DNA of 64,000 nt, taken from contig NZ_PHKV01000005.1 of the NCBI RefSeq assembly GCF_002846205.1, positions 310,001-374,000 on the forward strand, in the 5' to 3' direction. The notes below the pieces were generated by a model. It searched no databases. It was given only the letters and a program-made list of their open reading frames with translations, and was not told where the DNA came from. Shown here piece after piece: positions 1 to 10,450 of this stretch. Within the stretch, counting starts at the first letter, position 1. Each line of letters starts with the position of its first letter. The position numbers and the translations under genes were made by a program. This stretch comes from Xanthomonas prunicola (GTDB lineage: Bacteria; Pseudomonadota; Gammaproteobacteria; Xanthomonadales; Xanthomonadaceae).

Positions 1-90
1 GCCCGTTCGATGGAAGAACAGGCGCAGCAATTGCGCGATGCGGTGTCCGTGTTCCAGCTGCAGCGCAGCGGCCTGGGTCGCGCTGCCTGA
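1..90 (+). CDS. Methyl-accepting chemotaxis protein, C-terminal tail (5' end outside window)
   Basis: The first 29 codons read in frame as the end of a chemoreceptor signalling domain ([20 protein letters not shown]) and match the equivalent stretch of the complete receptors that follow. The protein ends in RAA and lacks the xWxxF CheR-tethering pentapeptide found on three of its four neighbours. Only the tail is present, so sensor type and length cannot be judged. It is probably another member of the same tandem receptor array. Confidence 0.9.
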   Translation, partial: ARSMEEQAQQLRDAVSVFQLQRSGLGRAA

Positions 91-685
91 GGCGACACCT
101 GGCAGCTTGGCTGCATCGGGGCGCTGCGCTCACGCATGCGTCCCACACCGGCACGTTGCCGGCTGCCTGCGTCGGTCAGGCAATGGCGCCACGACGGCAC
201 ACCATGCGAGCGCGTTTCGCCGGCCGCGTCCGATAGACCGCCTCTGATAGACCTCCGCTGCACGATCGCAGTCGCCGGATGAGCACTGGGCTGCGGCATG
301 GGTGCACCCAAACGCCCCGCCGCGCGCAGTCTCCACGCCAGCCACCCTCCTCCGCGTGCGTCAAGAAGAAGTGAAGGCACCAATACCCGACATCTCCGAG
401 ATGCCGGTTTGGCAGGCGTTTCCGGGCAGTTGTGCACGCCATCCTCACCTCAGTGACGCCTACCCATACGCTCCAGATCTGGCGAGTTCAGCCGCAATGC
501 TCGCTGCCGTTACCAGATCCAAGCATGCATACCTGCCCTGCAATCGGTGATGTTGCGACCGTCACGTCGCAGATCTCGATGGATCGGTTCGACGCACGCC
601 CGCACGAGCGCCAACAGCGTCTCCAGTACGCCGCCGCGCCCAGCGCATCGCCCCTTTCCTGCCCATCGCTCTCGAGATCCCAACC
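91..685. other. Intergenic region between receptor genes
   Basis: No credible gene is seen in these 595 bases; the open frames lack recognisable protein features. The only supported element is a sigma-28-like promoter at 488-513, 172 bases before the next receptor start. The long upstream part (91-480) shows no repeat or RNA that I can recognise. Confidence 0.5.
488..513 (+). promoter_or_regulatory. Sigma-28 (FliA)-type promoter candidate
   Basis: TCAG (488-491), 14-base spacer, GCCGTTAC (506-513). The -10-like element is identical to the one before the next receptor gene (3257-3264) and close to the enterobacterial FliA consensus GCCGATAA. The spacer is one base shorter than in most sites of this block, so this is one of the weaker members. 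Confidence 0.45.
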
Positions 686-2947
686 ATGATCGCCCTTCTT
701 CAACGCTACAACGTCGGCAAGCGCCTGACCTTTGCCTTCGGCACGCTGATCCTGCTGTCCTGCGCCCTGGTTGTCGCCGGCCTGTATACACTGGCGCAGG
801 CGCGCCAAAGCCTGGATACGCTGACCAATCGCAACATGGTCATCGTCCAGCATCTGCAGGAAATGAACAACGCGGTGTCGGTCATCGCCGTGCAGCTGCG
901 CAACATCGTGTTGCCGACGCCGGACGAAGAAAATCAACACTTCGTGTCGATCATCGAAGAGCAGCGCCGCATCTACAAGGATGCGCACGACAAGCTCTAC
1001 ACCTTCTCGGCAACGCCGGTGGCCCAGGCGATACGTGACAGGATCGATGCCAGCAACAAGGCCGCCCGCGCGCTCAACCAGCAGGTGATCGACCTGGACC
1101 TTGCCGGCAGGACCAACGAAGCGATGCCCTTGCTGTTGCAGCACGCCGCACCTGCCACGCAGGCCTGGCAGGACGCACTGCTGGAATATTCCGCGCTGCA
1201 ACGCCAGCGCGCCCAGGAAGCCAATGCGCTCGCCACCACGGCGATGACCCGCGGCCGTGCCATGTTGATTGGTGGCGGCTTGGCGGTTGTGCTGATCAGC
1301 GGCGTGCTCGCATGGCTGATCACCCGTAGCCTGGTGGTTCCGCTGACACGCGCCACCCGCGCTGCCGAAGCCATTGCCCAGGGCAAGTTGGACAACGACG
1401 TCAGCGCGCAGTCCAACGACGAAACCGGCCGGCTGTTGCACGCGATGGACGGCATGCAGGGCCAGCTGCGCAATCTGATTTCCGCACAGCTGGGCATGGC
1501 CAAGCGTCATGAAGAAGGCCAGATCAGCTTCCGCATGGATGCTGGTGCATTCCCCGGCGATTTCGGCCGCATGGCCAATGACACCAACGAGCTGGTGGCC
1601 GCGCACATCAAGGTCAAGATGCAGACCATCCACCTGATCGAGCGTTATGCCATCGGCGACCTGTCCGAAGACATGCCGCAACTGCCTGGCGAAAAAGCCG
1701 CCATCACCGCGGCGATGAACCAGGTCAAGCACAACCTGGGTACGATGAACACCGAGATCAAGCAACTGGCGCAGGCCGCGGCCAATGGTGACTTCACCGC
1801 ACGCGGCAATGCCGAGCAGTTCCAGTTCGATTTCCGCATCATGGTGGAAAGCCTCAACACCTTGATGGCCACCGCCGATGGCAATCTGCAGTCGCTCTCG
1901 GGCCTGTTGCAGTCGATCGCTGCAGGCGACCTCACCGCCCGCATGAGCGGTGAATATCAAGGCGTGTTTGCGCAGATGCGCGACGATGCCAATGCTACCG
2001 CCGAGCAACTGGCCAGCATCGTTGGCCGCATCCAGACTGCGGCCGATGCGATTGGTCTGGCTTCGGGCGAAATCGCCTCCGGTAACCAGGATCTGTCGCA
2101 GCGTACCGAACAGCAGGCCGCCAATCTGGAAGAAACCGCTGCCTCGATGGAAGAGCTCACCTCCACCGTCAAGCAGAACGCCGAACACGCCAGCCAGGCC
2201 AACCAGCTCGCCATTGGCGCCGCTGCGGTCGCCTCGCAAGGCGGCGATGTGGTGGCCAAGGTGGTCACCACCATGTCCGATATCCAGGGCTCGTCCAAGA
2301 AAATCGCCGAGATCATCAGCGTCATCGACGGCATCGCATTCCAGACCAATATCCTGGCTTTGAACGCCGCGGTGGAAGCAGCGCGTGCCGGCGAACAGGG
2401 CCGTGGTTTTGCGGTGGTCGCTTCTGAGGTACGCACGCTGGCACAGCGTTCGGCCGGTGCCGCCAAGGAGATCAAGCACCTGATCGACGACTCGGTCGAG
2501 AAGGTCGCGCAAGGCGCAACCCTGGTCGATCAGGCCGGCTCCACCATGGCCGAGATCGTCGCCAGCGTGCAGCGCGTCACCAACATCATGGGCGAGATCT
2601 CGTCGGCCTCGCAGGAACAGTATGCCGGTATCGAGCAGGTCAACCAGACCGTCACCCAGATGGACGAAACCACTCAGCAGAACGCTGCCTTGGTGGAAGA
2701 AGCCACTGCCGCCGCACGCGCGATGGAAGAACAGGCGCAGCAGCTGACCGAAGCGGTAGCGGTCTTCAAGGTGGCTGCGCATGCGCCGGTGGCACGTCAG
2801 TTGTCGGCCATTGCCAGCGCACCGGCCAATGCCCGCTTCGCACCGCGCCAGACAGCACGCGTCACCCCGGTGGCCACAGCGCCACGTCGCAGCGCCACCA
2901 GCAATGCCACATCCGCCGCAGATTTGGCCGATTGGCAGGAGTTCTGA
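686..2947 (+). CDS. Methyl-accepting chemotaxis protein (4HB sensor, HAMP, MA)
   Basis: A 753-residue transmembrane chemoreceptor. TM1 is at about 13-36. A periplasmic helical region of about 150 residues resembles the four-helix-bundle MCP sensor. TM2 is at about 191-214, followed by HAMP and a second HAMP-like linker. The cytoplasmic MA hairpin has its conserved tip at about 540-585 ([20 protein letters not shown]). It ends in DWQEF, the xWxxF pentapeptide that recruits CheR and, in enterobacteria, CheB. It should control CheA through CheW; no cheA lies in this window. It is nearly collinear with the next gene (both 753 residues), pointing to tandem duplication. The ligand cannot be inferred. 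Confidence 0.95.
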   Translation: MIALLQRYNVGKRLTFAFGTLILLSCALVVAGLYTLAQARQSLDTLTNRNMVIVQHLQEMNNAVSVIAVQLRNIVLPTPDEENQHFVSIIEEQRRIYKDAHDKLYTFSATPVAQAIRDRIDASNKAARALNQQVIDLDLAGRTNEAMPLLLQHAAPATQAWQDALLEYSALQRQRAQEANALATTAMTRGRAMLIGGGLAVVLISGVLAWLITRSLVVPLTRATRAAEAIAQGKLDNDVSAQSNDETGRLLHAMDGMQGQLRNLISAQLGMAKRHEEGQISFRMDAGAFPGDFGRMANDTNELVAAHIKVKMQTIHLIERYAIGDLSEDMPQLPGEKAAITAAMNQVKHNLGTMNTEIKQLAQAAANGDFTARGNAEQFQFDFRIMVESLNTLMATADGNLQSLSGLLQSIAAGDLTARMSGEYQGVFAQMRDDANATAEQLASIVGRIQTAADAIGLASGEIASGNQDLSQRTEQQAANLEETAASMEELTSTVKQNAEHASQANQLAIGAAAVASQGGDVVAKVVTTMSDIQGSSKKIAEIISVIDGIAFQTNILALNAAVEAARAGEQGRGFAVVASEVRTLAQRSAGAAKEIKHLIDDSVEKVAQGATLVDQAGSTMAEIVASVQRVTNIMGEISSASQEQYAGIEQVNQTVTQMDETTQQNAALVEEATAAARAMEEQAQQLTEAVAVFKVAAHAPVARQLSAIASAPANARFAPRQTARVTPVATAPRRSATSNATSAADLADWQEF

Positions 2948-2980
2948 TCGCATAGCAGTTCTGATCGCGAAGGCAGCAGC

Positions 2981-3014
2981 GCCACGACAGTCCGTTACAC
3001 ACGGCTGTCGTGGC
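2981..3014 (+). terminator. Hairpin after receptor gene
   Basis: GCCACGACAG (2981-2990) and its exact complement CTGTCGTGGC (3005-3014) form a 10-bp stem with a 14-base loop, 33 bases after the receptor stop codon. There is no T-run after it, so intrinsic termination is only probable. Confidence 0.45.
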
Positions 3015-3237
3015 ACTGCCGAACGCTGCGTCAGATGTGCTGCCAAGTGAGGCGGAGTGTTCAACATGTGAATCAGAGGGCAGCCTCATGATTCCTGCAA
3101 CCTCGAAAAATTTCCTGAAAACACAAGTTTCAACGCCAAAAAAGCATAATTTTTCATAGTTCCAGAGCGAGGCGGCGCTTACCAACACACGCCCGTCACG
3201 TGCCTGAGAACGCGCTTTACGAACTTGCCTAACACGC

Positions 3238-3264
3238 TCAGTTGACTGCAGACCGCGCCGTTAC
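3238..3264 (+). promoter_or_regulatory. Sigma-28 (FliA)-type promoter candidate
   Basis: TCAG (3238-3241), 15-base spacer, GCCGTTAC (3257-3264), 94 bases before the receptor start at 3358. Spacing and -10 sequence match the other motility promoters in this window. Confidence 0.55.
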
Positions 3265-3357
3265 TTCGTGGGCGTGATGACAAACAGATGCGAGCGCAGC
3301 GCGCCTTGCCGGCCTGTCGACGCAACCGCCTCCTACCCTCTTGAGTCGAGCGATCCT

Positions 3358-5619
3358 ATGACCTCTCTTTTACTGCGTTTCAATGTCGGGCCGCGTCTGG
3401 CTGCCGCCTTCACCGTGCTGATCCTGCTCTCCGGGTTTATCGCCTTTATCGGTTATCGCGGACTGACCTCCGCACGTGTGCTGGTGGATGCACTCGTGCA
3501 CCAGAACATGACCAAGATCCGCCTCTCCAACGACATGATGAATGCCAATTACGTCATCGCCGCGGAGCTGCGCAATGTCGTGTTGCCGACCAGCAACGAA
3601 GACAATCTGAAATTCATCGCATCCATCAAGCAGGCACGCGCCGACTACAGCAAAGCGCGCGATGCGCTGTATGCCATCCCATCCTCGCCGCAGGGCATTG
3701 GCATCCGTGAGGAGATCGATCGCATCGCGCCGCAAGTGCGCGACTTGAACAACAAGGTCATCGACCTGGTGATGTCCGGCCACAGCGACCAGGCGTTGCC
3801 GTTGATGCTTTCCCAAGCAGCGCCCGCGCTGCAGAAGTGGCAGGACAAGATCGCCGAGAACATCGCATTGCAGGACAAGCTTGCCGCCGAAGCGGCCGAC
3901 GTGGCGCTGCAGTCGATGGACGATTCGCGCAAGTTGCTGGTGGGCGGTTCGCTGATGGTGGTGCTGCTGAGCGGCACCCTGGGCTTGCTGATCACCCGCA
4001 GCCTCACTCGACCGCTGAGCCGCGCGACCCAGGCCGCCGAGGCGATTGCCGAAGGCAGGCTCGATAACGCCGTGCACAGCGATGCCAGCGACGAAACCGG
4101 CCGCCTCCTGCATGCCATGGACAAGATGCAGTCGCAGGTGCGCAACCTGATTACCGCCCAGCTGGACATGGCCAAGCGCCACGATGCCGGCCAGGTGAGC
4201 TTCCGCATGGATGTCGGCGCATTTCCCGGCGATTACGGCCGCATGGCAGGCGATACCAACGCGCTGGTCGACAGCCACATCCAGGTCACAGCACGCCTGG
4301 CGCAGATCATGGGCCGCTACGCGATCGGCGACCTCAGCGACGACATGGACACCCTGCCCGGCGAACAAGCCAAACTCACCGAGACCATGGCGCAGGTCAA
4401 ACGCAACCTGGCGGCGATGAATCAGCAGATCAAGCAACTGGCGCAGGCCGCTGCTGCTGGCGACTTCAGTGCACGTGGCGATGCAGCGCAGTTCCAGTAC
4501 GACTTCCGCATCATGGTCGACAGCCTCAATCAGCTGATGGCCACGGCCGACGGCAGCCTGCAAGCGTTGTCGGGCATGTTGCAGGCGATTGCCGCAGGGG
4601 ATCTGACCGCGCGCATGGACGGCGAGTTCCAGGGCGTGTTCGCGCAGATGCGCGACGACGCCAATGCCACCGTCACGCAATTGGCCGGCATTGTCGGGCA
4701 CATCCAGACCTCGGCGGTGTCGATCAATTCGGCCGCCAGCGAAATCGCTGCTGGCAATAACGACCTGTCGCAACGCACCGAGCAGCAGGCCGCCAACCTT
4801 GAAGAAACCGCTGCTTCGATGGAAGAGCTCACCTCCACCGTCAAGCAGAATGCGGAAGGCGCACGCCAGGCCAATCAACTCGCGATCGGTGCGGCCAGCG
4901 TGGCCTCGCAAGGTGGCGAAGTGGTCGGCAAGGTCGTCGACACCATGGCCGGCATCCAGGCGTCATCGAAGAAGATTGCCGACATCATCTCCGTCATCGA
5001 CGGCATCGCGTTCCAGACCAATATTCTCGCGTTGAACGCCGCGGTGGAAGCGGCGCGTGCCGGTGACCAAGGTCGCGGCTTTGCCGTGGTGGCCAGTGAA
5101 GTACGCACGCTGGCGCAGCGTTCGTCCGCTGCCGCCAAGGAGATCAAGGACCTGATCGGTGATTCGGTGCAACGCGTGACAGACGGCTCGCAGCTGGTGG
5201 ATGAGGCCGGCCGCACCATGGCCGAGATCGTGTCTTCGGTGCAGCGCGTCACCGACATCATGGGCGAGATTTCCGCTGCCTCGCAGGAACAATCGGCCGG
5301 CATCGAACAGGTCAACCTCACCGTCACGCAGATGGATGAAGCCACCCAGCAGAACGCTGCGCTGGTGGAAGAAGCCACCGCCGCTGCACGCGCGATGGAA
5401 GAACAGGCGCAGCAACTCACCGAAGCCGTTGCGGTGTTCAAGGTGGATGCAAAAGCACCGGTGGCCCGCAAGTTGTCGGCGATCGCTGGTGCGGTGAGCA
5501 ACCAGCGGCCGGCAGCACGCCCGGCTGCACGCGCCGCACTCGCAACCGCGACATCGCGCCGCGTGACGGCCAGCGCATCTACGTCGACCGTTGCCGCGGG
5601 CGATTGGCAGGAGTTTTAA
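3358..5619 (+). CDS. Methyl-accepting chemotaxis protein (4HB sensor, HAMP, MA)
   Basis: A 753-residue receptor, paralogous to the preceding gene over its whole length. The order is TM1 (about 13-36), a helical periplasmic domain, TM2 (about 192-214), HAMP, a HAMP-like linker, an MA hairpin with the conserved [18 protein letters not shown] tip, and a C-terminal DWQEF pentapeptide for CheR binding. The frame is open from 3268, but ATG 3358 gives the same [17 protein letters not shown] start and length as its paralogue, so it is preferred. The sensor halves differ more than the signalling halves, as expected if the two detect different ligands. Confidence 0.95.
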   Translation: MTSLLLRFNVGPRLAAAFTVLILLSGFIAFIGYRGLTSARVLVDALVHQNMTKIRLSNDMMNANYVIAAELRNVVLPTSNEDNLKFIASIKQARADYSKARDALYAIPSSPQGIGIREEIDRIAPQVRDLNNKVIDLVMSGHSDQALPLMLSQAAPALQKWQDKIAENIALQDKLAAEAADVALQSMDDSRKLLVGGSLMVVLLSGTLGLLITRSLTRPLSRATQAAEAIAEGRLDNAVHSDASDETGRLLHAMDKMQSQVRNLITAQLDMAKRHDAGQVSFRMDVGAFPGDYGRMAGDTNALVDSHIQVTARLAQIMGRYAIGDLSDDMDTLPGEQAKLTETMAQVKRNLAAMNQQIKQLAQAAAAGDFSARGDAAQFQYDFRIMVDSLNQLMATADGSLQALSGMLQAIAAGDLTARMDGEFQGVFAQMRDDANATVTQLAGIVGHIQTSAVSINSAASEIAAGNNDLSQRTEQQAANLEETAASMEELTSTVKQNAEGARQANQLAIGAASVASQGGEVVGKVVDTMAGIQASSKKIADIISVIDGIAFQTNILALNAAVEAARAGDQGRGFAVVASEVRTLAQRSSAAAKEIKDLIGDSVQRVTDGSQLVDEAGRTMAEIVSSVQRVTDIMGEISAASQEQSAGIEQVNLTVTQMDEATQQNAALVEEATAAARAMEEQAQQLTEAVAVFKVDAKAPVARKLSAIAGAVSNQRPAARPAARAALATATSRRVTASASTSTVAAGDWQEF

Positions 5620-5814
5620 GCAGCAGCCCTACACGTTATTGGTCGCCGGCAGTCGTCGGCGACCGGCACAGAATCGGCGACTGCTTGCAATCGCATACAC
5701 CGCCGTGGCCATCCTCACCTGATAGGCGCAGCTGTCGATCCGCGTTTCATGCAACACCGTTGTCAGCAACACAGAACGATTCGAGAGCTTTGATCCGCGC
5801 TCCGCAGATCTTAT

Positions 5815-5852
5815 GGGCCGCTTCCCTTGCGAGGGGAAGCGGCCCTTTTTTT
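5815..5852 (+). terminator. Rho-independent terminator
   Basis: GGGCCGCTTCCC (5815-5826) pairs perfectly with GGGAAGCGGCCC (5834-5845) across a 7-base loop and is followed by seven T residues. It is the clearest intrinsic terminator in the window and lies about 195 bases after the receptor stop codon. Confidence 0.9.
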
Positions 5853-5868
5853 GTGTTGTCGTTCCCTA

Positions 5869-6082
5869 GAGCGTGTTATGTACTTTGATATGAGTGCGAG
5901 CGTGCTTTGGCGCATCGAGACAAGGCGTGCGCTGCGGCCCAGGCTGGCCGCCTGGGCAAGGCGCGCAACGCGGTATCGGCGCGCCACAGGGCGCTTCCCG
6001 GAGGGTTGACCGTCAGCGGCACGGTGCGGGCGCTGCGCCGCTGACGGACAACGCATCTCATCTCAAAGTGCATAACACGCTC
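5869..6082. repeat. 214-bp element with 26-bp inverted repeats (MITE-like)
   Basis: The left end (5869-5894) and the reverse complement of the right end (6057-6082) both read GAGCGTGTTATG, then T or C, ACTTTGA, T or G, ATGAG: 24 of 26 bases match. TA flanks both sides. The interior has no transposase and contains a further hairpin at about 6012-6045. This is the structure of a non-autonomous transposable element. Its ends begin GAGCG like the other small elements here, but the inner sequence of the repeats differs. Confidence 0.75.
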
Positions 6083-6193
6083 TAAGAGTCACTGACAGAC
6101 GCGGCAAGCAATCCGCAGGCGAGACGATGCGCAGGAACCGATGTGCATGCGTGCGAGTCCGAGCAACGGCAGAGACCGCCTGGCGGCTATTTA

Positions 6194-6261
6194 GAGCAGC
6201 TAACAAAACGACTGCGCAGCCGCCAGGCGGGCGGCTGCTCGCTACGTTTTGTTAGCTGCTC
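6194..6261. repeat. 68-bp MITE-like element with TTA target duplication
   Basis: A perfect 17-bp inverted repeat: GAGCAGCTAACAAAACG at 6194-6210 and its complement at 6245-6261. The element is flanked directly by TTA on both sides (6191-6193, 6262-6264). The ends match the element at 19238-19375 except for one base. The upstream stretch 6100-6190 carries the internal GCAGGAACCG core of the longer copies, so this may be a composite or rearranged copy. Confidence 0.75.
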
Positions 6262-6473
6262 TTAGCAGTGGTGTTGGCTGCCTAAAATCCCGGCGCAGGA
6301 GAGCGGCAAGACATGCATCCGCCAGCCGCATGTCGCACGCCGCGGCACACACAGCAGCTGTAATTTCACTCAAAATTTACAAATAGCAAAATTCTGCGGA
6401 GGTTATGAAACCGCTTTCAGCGTTCAAATGCTGGATGGAACGCCCAAATTTGTGCTGCTTTCAACAGAAACAA

Positions 6474-6500
6474 TCAATTTTTTGAACAACCAGCCGCTAA
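6474..6500 (+). promoter_or_regulatory. Sigma-28 (FliA)-type promoter candidate
   Basis: TCAA (6474-6477), 15-base spacer, GCCGCTAA (6493-6500), 49 bases before the receptor start at 6549. Spacing is identical to the other sites. Confidence 0.6.
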
Positions 6501-6548
6501 GGACCTCACGCATTCGTAACGCCCTCCCCCGGGCAAGGTCGATTCCTC

Positions 6549-9218
6549 ATGCATTCCTTCAACCGGCTTTCGGTCGGTACGCGGCTCTCCGCACTGCTCA
6601 CGCTGGTCATCGCCATTTCGCTGGGTCTGTTGGCCCTGACCATCTACCGCCAGTCCGCTGGCGATATCGAATCGCAGGTCAAGGCCGAGCTGCGTTCCAG
6701 TACTCGACTGATGCAGCAGTCGGTGGCGATGTACGACGTCACCCTCAGCGAAGGCACCCAGCGCCTGGGCAGCGTGTTCGACGACATGCTCCCCGCCGGC
6801 GCGCGCGAACTCGATAGCAGCAGTACCGTCACCATCGGCGAACAGCACACCCCATCGCTGCGCGTCGGCAAGCAGGCGCTGAATCTCAATTTCGACGCAG
6901 TGGACCGCTTTGCCAAGGCAACCGGCGGCGTCGCCACGATCTTCGCCCGCACCGGCGATGACTTCGTGCGCATCACCACTTCGCTGCGCAACAAGCAGAA
7001 CGAACGCGTCATCGGCACTCTGCTCGATCGCAAGGGCAAGGCTTACGCCGCACTGTCGCAAGGCAAGGCGTTCACCGGCCAGGCACAGCTGTTCGGCGAG
7101 CAGTACATGACCCATTACCAGCCGCTGCGCAACGCCGCTGGCGAGGTCATCGGTGCGCTGTTCGTCGGGCGCAACTACACCCAGGGTCTGGCCGCGCTCA
7201 AGGCCCAGGTCAGCACCACCAAGCTGGGCCAGGACGGCTATTTCGTCATCGTCGATATGGCGCCAGGCGAGCGCCAGGGCCAGGTCATCGCGGCCCCGCC
7301 GGGCACCCCGGCCACGTTGGCGGCGCTGGTGCCGGCCGAACAGCAGGCGCTGTTGCAGGCAGCGCTGGACGGCAAGCAGCCCAGCGCCAACGTGCAGCTG
7401 CGCGATGCCAAGGGCGCAAGCCAGGCGTTCGAAGTCACCGCACAGCGCTACGCGCCGTGGCAGTGGGCGGTGATCGGTGCGCAGCCGCGCAGTGCCATCG
7501 ACGGCCCGCTGGATGCACTCATGGGCAGCATGCTGCTGTTCTCGCTGGTGGTGTTGGCGCTGTGCATCGCGGTGGTGTTCATCGCCGCGCGCAAGATGGT
7601 CACCCGTCCGCTGCTGGCAGTGGAACGCGTGCTCGGCGACGTGGCTGCCGGCCGCCTGGACAACCCCATCGACATCGACCGGCACGACGAACTCGGCCGC
7701 CTGCTGCTCAACGCGCGCACCATGCGCGACGACCTGCGCGCACGCCTGGAACGCGACCACCTGATCGCCAGCGAAGCACTGCGCGTGCGCACCGCATTGG
7801 ACGACGTCAGCACCAATGTGATGATCGCCGACGCCGACCGCCGCATCATTTACGTCAATCGTCCGCTGCAGCGCATGCTGTCGGAAATGCAGGACGTTGT
7901 GCGGCACGACCTGCCCAACTTCGATGCCACTGCATTGAGCGATACCCGCATCGACCAGTTCCATCGCAATCCCGAGCAGGCACGCCTGCTGGATCAGCTC
8001 AAGAGCACGCACACTGCACAGATTGAAATCGGCGGCCGCATCGTGCAGGAAGTGGTCAGCCCGGTCGTGGCTGCCACCGGTGAGCGCATGGGCTATGTGG
8101 TCGAATGGAGCGACCGTACCCAGGAAGTGCAGGTGGAACAGGAGGTCGCGCACGTGGTGGAGGCCGCCGCCGCCGGCGATCTCAGCGAGCGCATCGACCT
8201 CCGGGGCAAGCATGGCTTCCTGCTGCTGCTGGCTCAGCAGCTCAACACGCTGCTGGACAACAATGCCGATGGTCTGTCGCGCGTCTCTGCCCTGCTCTCG
8301 TCGCTGTCGCAAGGCGATCTGACTGCACGCATGGACGGCGAACTGCAAGGCGTCTTCGCCACCATCCGCGACGATGCCAATGCCACCGCCGATCAATTGG
8401 CCGGCATCGTGCGCCGTATCAAGGACTCCTCGCTGACGATCAATTCGGCCGCCACTGAAATCGCCACCGGCAATGGCGACCTGTCGCGTCGCACCGAACA
8501 ACAGGCGGCCGCGCTGGAAGAAACCGCTGCTTCGATGGAAGAGCTCACCGCCACCGTCAAGCAGAACGCCGACAACGCCGACCAGGCCAATCGCTTGGTA
8601 CTCGATGCCGCCGGTGTAGCCGTAAAGGGCGGCGATGTGGTGAACCGCGTGGTGACCACCATGGCCGATATCGACGCCTCTTCGAAGAAGATCGCCGAGA
8701 TCATCAGCGTCATCGACGGCATTGCGTTCCAGACCAATATCCTGGCCTTGAACGCAGCAGTGGAAGCGGCACGTGCCGGCGAACAGGGCCGCGGCTTTGC
8801 CGTGGTTGCCTCGGAAGTGCGCACGTTGGCACAGCGCTCGGCCGGCGCCGCCAAGGAGATCAAACACCTGATCGAAGACTCGGTGACCCGTATCGGCAAC
8901 GGCGCTGCACTGGCGTCCGAAGCCGGCAGCACCATGCAGCAAGTGGTGACCTCGGTGCAGCGCGTCACCAACATCATGGGCGAGATCACCAGCGCATCGC
9001 GCGAACAGGCTGCGGGTATCACCCAGGTCAACCAGACCGTCACCCAGATGGACGAAACCACCCAGCAAAACGCCGCGCTGGTGGAAGAAGCCACCGCCGC
9101 AGCCCGTTCGATGGAAGACCAGGCCGCACAGTTGGTCGATGCGGTGGCGGTGTTCCGCCTGGAGCCGCAGGACCGCCTGAACACCCTGCTGGCCAACGCA
9201 CGCCACGCCTACAGCTGA
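6549..9218 (+). CDS. Methyl-accepting chemotaxis protein with Cache-type periplasmic sensor and PAS domain
   Basis: An 889-residue receptor. TM1 is at about 16-36. The large periplasmic region (about 40-320) resembles Cache_3-Cache_2 sensors, with the typical stretch [13 protein letters not shown]2 is at about 327-350, then HAMP, a PAS domain (about 415-530; [19 protein letters not shown]), a second HAMP-like segment and the MA signalling domain with the canonical tip. It ends in ARHAYS and so lacks the xWxxF pentapeptide. If adapted by the CheR encoded nearby, it would depend on neighbouring receptors in mixed arrays. The Cache fold suggests a small ligand such as an organic acid or amino acid, but this is inference. 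Confidence 0.93.
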   Translation: MHSFNRLSVGTRLSALLTLVIAISLGLLALTIYRQSAGDIESQVKAELRSSTRLMQQSVAMYDVTLSEGTQRLGSVFDDMLPAGARELDSSSTVTIGEQHTPSLRVGKQALNLNFDAVDRFAKATGGVATIFARTGDDFVRITTSLRNKQNERVIGTLLDRKGKAYAALSQGKAFTGQAQLFGEQYMTHYQPLRNAAGEVIGALFVGRNYTQGLAALKAQVSTTKLGQDGYFVIVDMAPGERQGQVIAAPPGTPATLAALVPAEQQALLQAALDGKQPSANVQLRDAKGASQAFEVTAQRYAPWQWAVIGAQPRSAIDGPLDALMGSMLLFSLVVLALCIAVVFIAARKMVTRPLLAVERVLGDVAAGRLDNPIDIDRHDELGRLLLNARTMRDDLRARLERDHLIASEALRVRTALDDVSTNVMIADADRRIIYVNRPLQRMLSEMQDVVRHDLPNFDATALSDTRIDQFHRNPEQARLLDQLKSTHTAQIEIGGRIVQEVVSPVVAATGERMGYVVEWSDRTQEVQVEQEVAHVVEAAAAGDLSERIDLRGKHGFLLLLAQQLNTLLDNNADGLSRVSALLSSLSQGDLTARMDGELQGVFATIRDDANATADQLAGIVRRIKDSSLTINSAATEIATGNGDLSRRTEQQAAALEETAASMEELTATVKQNADNADQANRLVLDAAGVAVKGGDVVNRVVTTMADIDASSKKIAEIISVIDGIAFQTNILALNAAVEAARAGEQGRGFAVVASEVRTLAQRSAGAAKEIKHLIEDSVTRIGNGAALASEAGSTMQQVVTSVQRVTNIMGEITSASREQAAGITQVNQTVTQMDETTQQNAALVEEATAAARSMEDQAAQLVDAVAVFRLEPQDRLNTLLANARHAYS

Positions 9219-9246
9219 GACGGCAAACAGGACTGCCTGCAGCAAC

Positions 9247-9287
9247 CCCACAAGCATCGAGGGCGCGATGCCCTCGCCGCTTGTGGG
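9247..9287 (+). terminator. Nested hairpin after receptor gene
   Basis: CCCACAAGC (9247-9255) pairs with GCTTGTGGG (9279-9287), enclosing a second stem GAGGGC/GCCCTC. It lies 29 bases after the stop codon. There is no T-run, so termination is likely but not certain. Confidence 0.5.
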
Positions 9288-9326
9288 TCACGCCGTGAAC
9301 CCGTCCCTGTGGGCATCCATGCCGCC
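9285..9326 (-). repeat. Intergenic repeat, GGCGGCATGGATGCC family (copy 1)
   Basis: On the minus strand this reads GGCGGCATGGATGCCC, a short gap, then GACGGGTTCACGGCGTG. The same two blocks in the same order recur at 19665-19738 and 41107-41173. It is non-coding and abuts the hairpin at 9247-9287. Confidence 0.65.
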
Positions 9327-9445
9327 AGACACCGCTCCCGACCACTGCTGGTTGCTTGCCGAAACACTGCGCATCGACCAACTCGAGTGGTCATTTCACG
9401 CATAGCGTTGAGCGACCTCGACACAACCGTTTCGTCAGCCACTCT

Positions 9446-9471
9446 TAAAGATCTGGCTTTGCCGCCGATAT
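9446..9471 (+). promoter_or_regulatory. Sigma-28 (FliA)-type promoter candidate for ycgR
   Basis: TAAA (9446-9449, within TTAAAG), 14-base spacer, GCCGATAT (9464-9471), 58 bases before ATG 9530. Both boxes are close to the FliA consensus. ycgR is under FliA control in enterobacteria, which fits. Confidence 0.65.
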
Positions 9472-9529
9472 CAAGGCGACGCCGGGACAACCCGCCAGGC
9501 GCCTTCCCGCTGCTACTGTGCTTGTGCCC

Positions 9530-10315
9530 ATGTCCCAAGGCGATACCTCAGAGCTGGACAACGACGCCGATCACCTCGCCGAAGGTGACGAGCGCTATCT
9601 GCTGCGCAACAAGCGGCAGATCCGTGGATTGCTGCGCCAGTTGCTCGACCAACGCGCCATCGTGACCATGCATGTGGCCGGCCGCGACTTGGCCGTGCCC
9701 ACCGCCGTGCTGGACGTGGACGAAGACGACGACTGCGTGATCCTGGACGGCAGCCATAACGAGGCCTCCAACCGCGCCATCGAAGGCGCCAAATACCTGC
9801 TGTGCTATGCCCAACTGGAACGGGTCAACATCCGCTTCCGGCTGGAAAAGGCAGAGCGCATCGAGCGCGATATCCACGTCGCTTTCCGCGCCGACCTGCC
9901 CGACGCCATGTACCACATGCAACGGCGTGAATCGTACCGGCTGGAAACGCCGATCACCGACTCCCCCGTCTGCACCATCCGCCAGGAAGCCGCACAAGGC
10001 GAAGCACTTCAGCTGCAGTTGCGCGTCATCGACATCAGCAGCGGCGGCCTGGCGGTGTCGCTCACCGACGGCATGCCATTGCTTGAGCCGCAACGCACGT
10101 ATCGCAACTGCATTCTGCAACTGCCCGACACGGCCCCCATCACGCTGCCGCTCACCGTGTGCAGCCAGTACAAGCAGACGCTACCCAACGGCAGCGAAGG
10201 CTTCCGGATCGGCATGCAGTTCAGCGAATTGCCGCGCGGCGCCGACGAAACCATCCAGCGCTACATTTTCCGCGTCGACCGCCAGCGCAACGCGCGCAAG
10301 AGCGGCGTGTTCTGA
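9530..10315 (+). CDS. ycgR: Flagellar brake protein YcgR-like (PilZ domain)
   Basis: About 261 residues. The N-terminal half resembles the YcgR-N domain. The C-terminal PilZ domain carries both cyclic-di-GMP motifs: QRRESYRLETP (RxxxR type) and DISSGG (D/NxSxxG). In enterobacteria the c-di-GMP-bound protein slows the flagellar motor. Its place in a chemotaxis cluster and its own sigma-28-like promoter agree with this. The frame is also open from GTG 9518; ATG 9530 is preferred, but neither has a good Shine-Dalgarno sequence. It is a likely effector of changes in c-di-GMP made by RpfG and the GGDEF-EAL protein in this window. Confidence 0.85.
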   Translation: MSQGDTSELDNDADHLAEGDERYLLRNKRQIRGLLRQLLDQRAIVTMHVAGRDLAVPTAVLDVDEDDDCVILDGSHNEASNRAIEGAKYLLCYAQLERVNIRFRLEKAERIERDIHVAFRADLPDAMYHMQRRESYRLETPITDSPVCTIRQEAAQGEALQLQLRVIDISSGGLAVSLTDGMPLLEPQRTYRNCILQLPDTAPITLPLTVCSQYKQTLPNGSEGFRIGMQFSELPRGADETIQRYIFRVDRQRNARKSGVF

Positions 10316-10344
10316 ACCCTCCCTCACCACGCGAGGCCGGCACC

Positions 10345-10371
10345 TAAAGTTGCTGCCCACCCCGCCGATGT
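10345..10371 (+). promoter_or_regulatory. Sigma-28 (FliA)-type promoter candidate for cheW
   Basis: TAAA (10345-10348, extended as TAAAGTTG), 15-base spacer, GCCGATGT (10364-10371), 79 bases before the cheW start. It is the best -35 match to the FliA consensus TAAAGTTT in the window. Confidence 0.7.
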
Positions 10372-10450
10372 TGCTAGGGCATCCCTCATCCGTCTCTGCT
10401 GCCGCAGTCCTGCCGCAACCTGACACTTAGCCGCAACGCCCGGAGTTTCC

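Larger units (their letters stand above)
2948..3357. other. Intergenic region between receptors 2 and 3
   Basis: These 410 bases hold a hairpin at 2981-3014 and a sigma-28-like promoter at 3238-3264. The middle part, about 3060-3160, is relatively AT-rich compared with its surroundings. No coding sequence is supported. Confidence 0.5.
5620..6548. other. Repeat-rich intergenic region
   Basis: These 929 bases contain no credible gene. They hold a strong terminator (5815-5852), a 214-bp inverted-repeat element (5869-6082), a partial repeat core (about 6100-6190), a 68-bp MITE-like element (6194-6261) and a sigma-28-like promoter (6474-6500). The stretch 6360-6500 is clearly more AT-rich than its surroundings. 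Confidence 0.6.
9219..9529. other. Intergenic region before ycgR
   Basis: Holds a nested hairpin (9247-9287), a copy of the GGCGGCATGGATGCC repeat in reverse orientation (about 9285-9326) and a sigma-28-like promoter (9446-9471). No gene is supported. Confidence 0.6.

Noticed and set aside
488..3067. 859-residue open frame antisense to the first complete receptor
   Set aside because: It mirrors the receptor gene codon for codon in a GC-rich background, has no domain pattern, and similar antisense frames occur opposite several long genes here.
5811..6085. Several short open frames in the repeat-rich gap
   Set aside because: They lie over the terminator and the 214-bp inverted-repeat element and overlap one another in several frames; no protein features.
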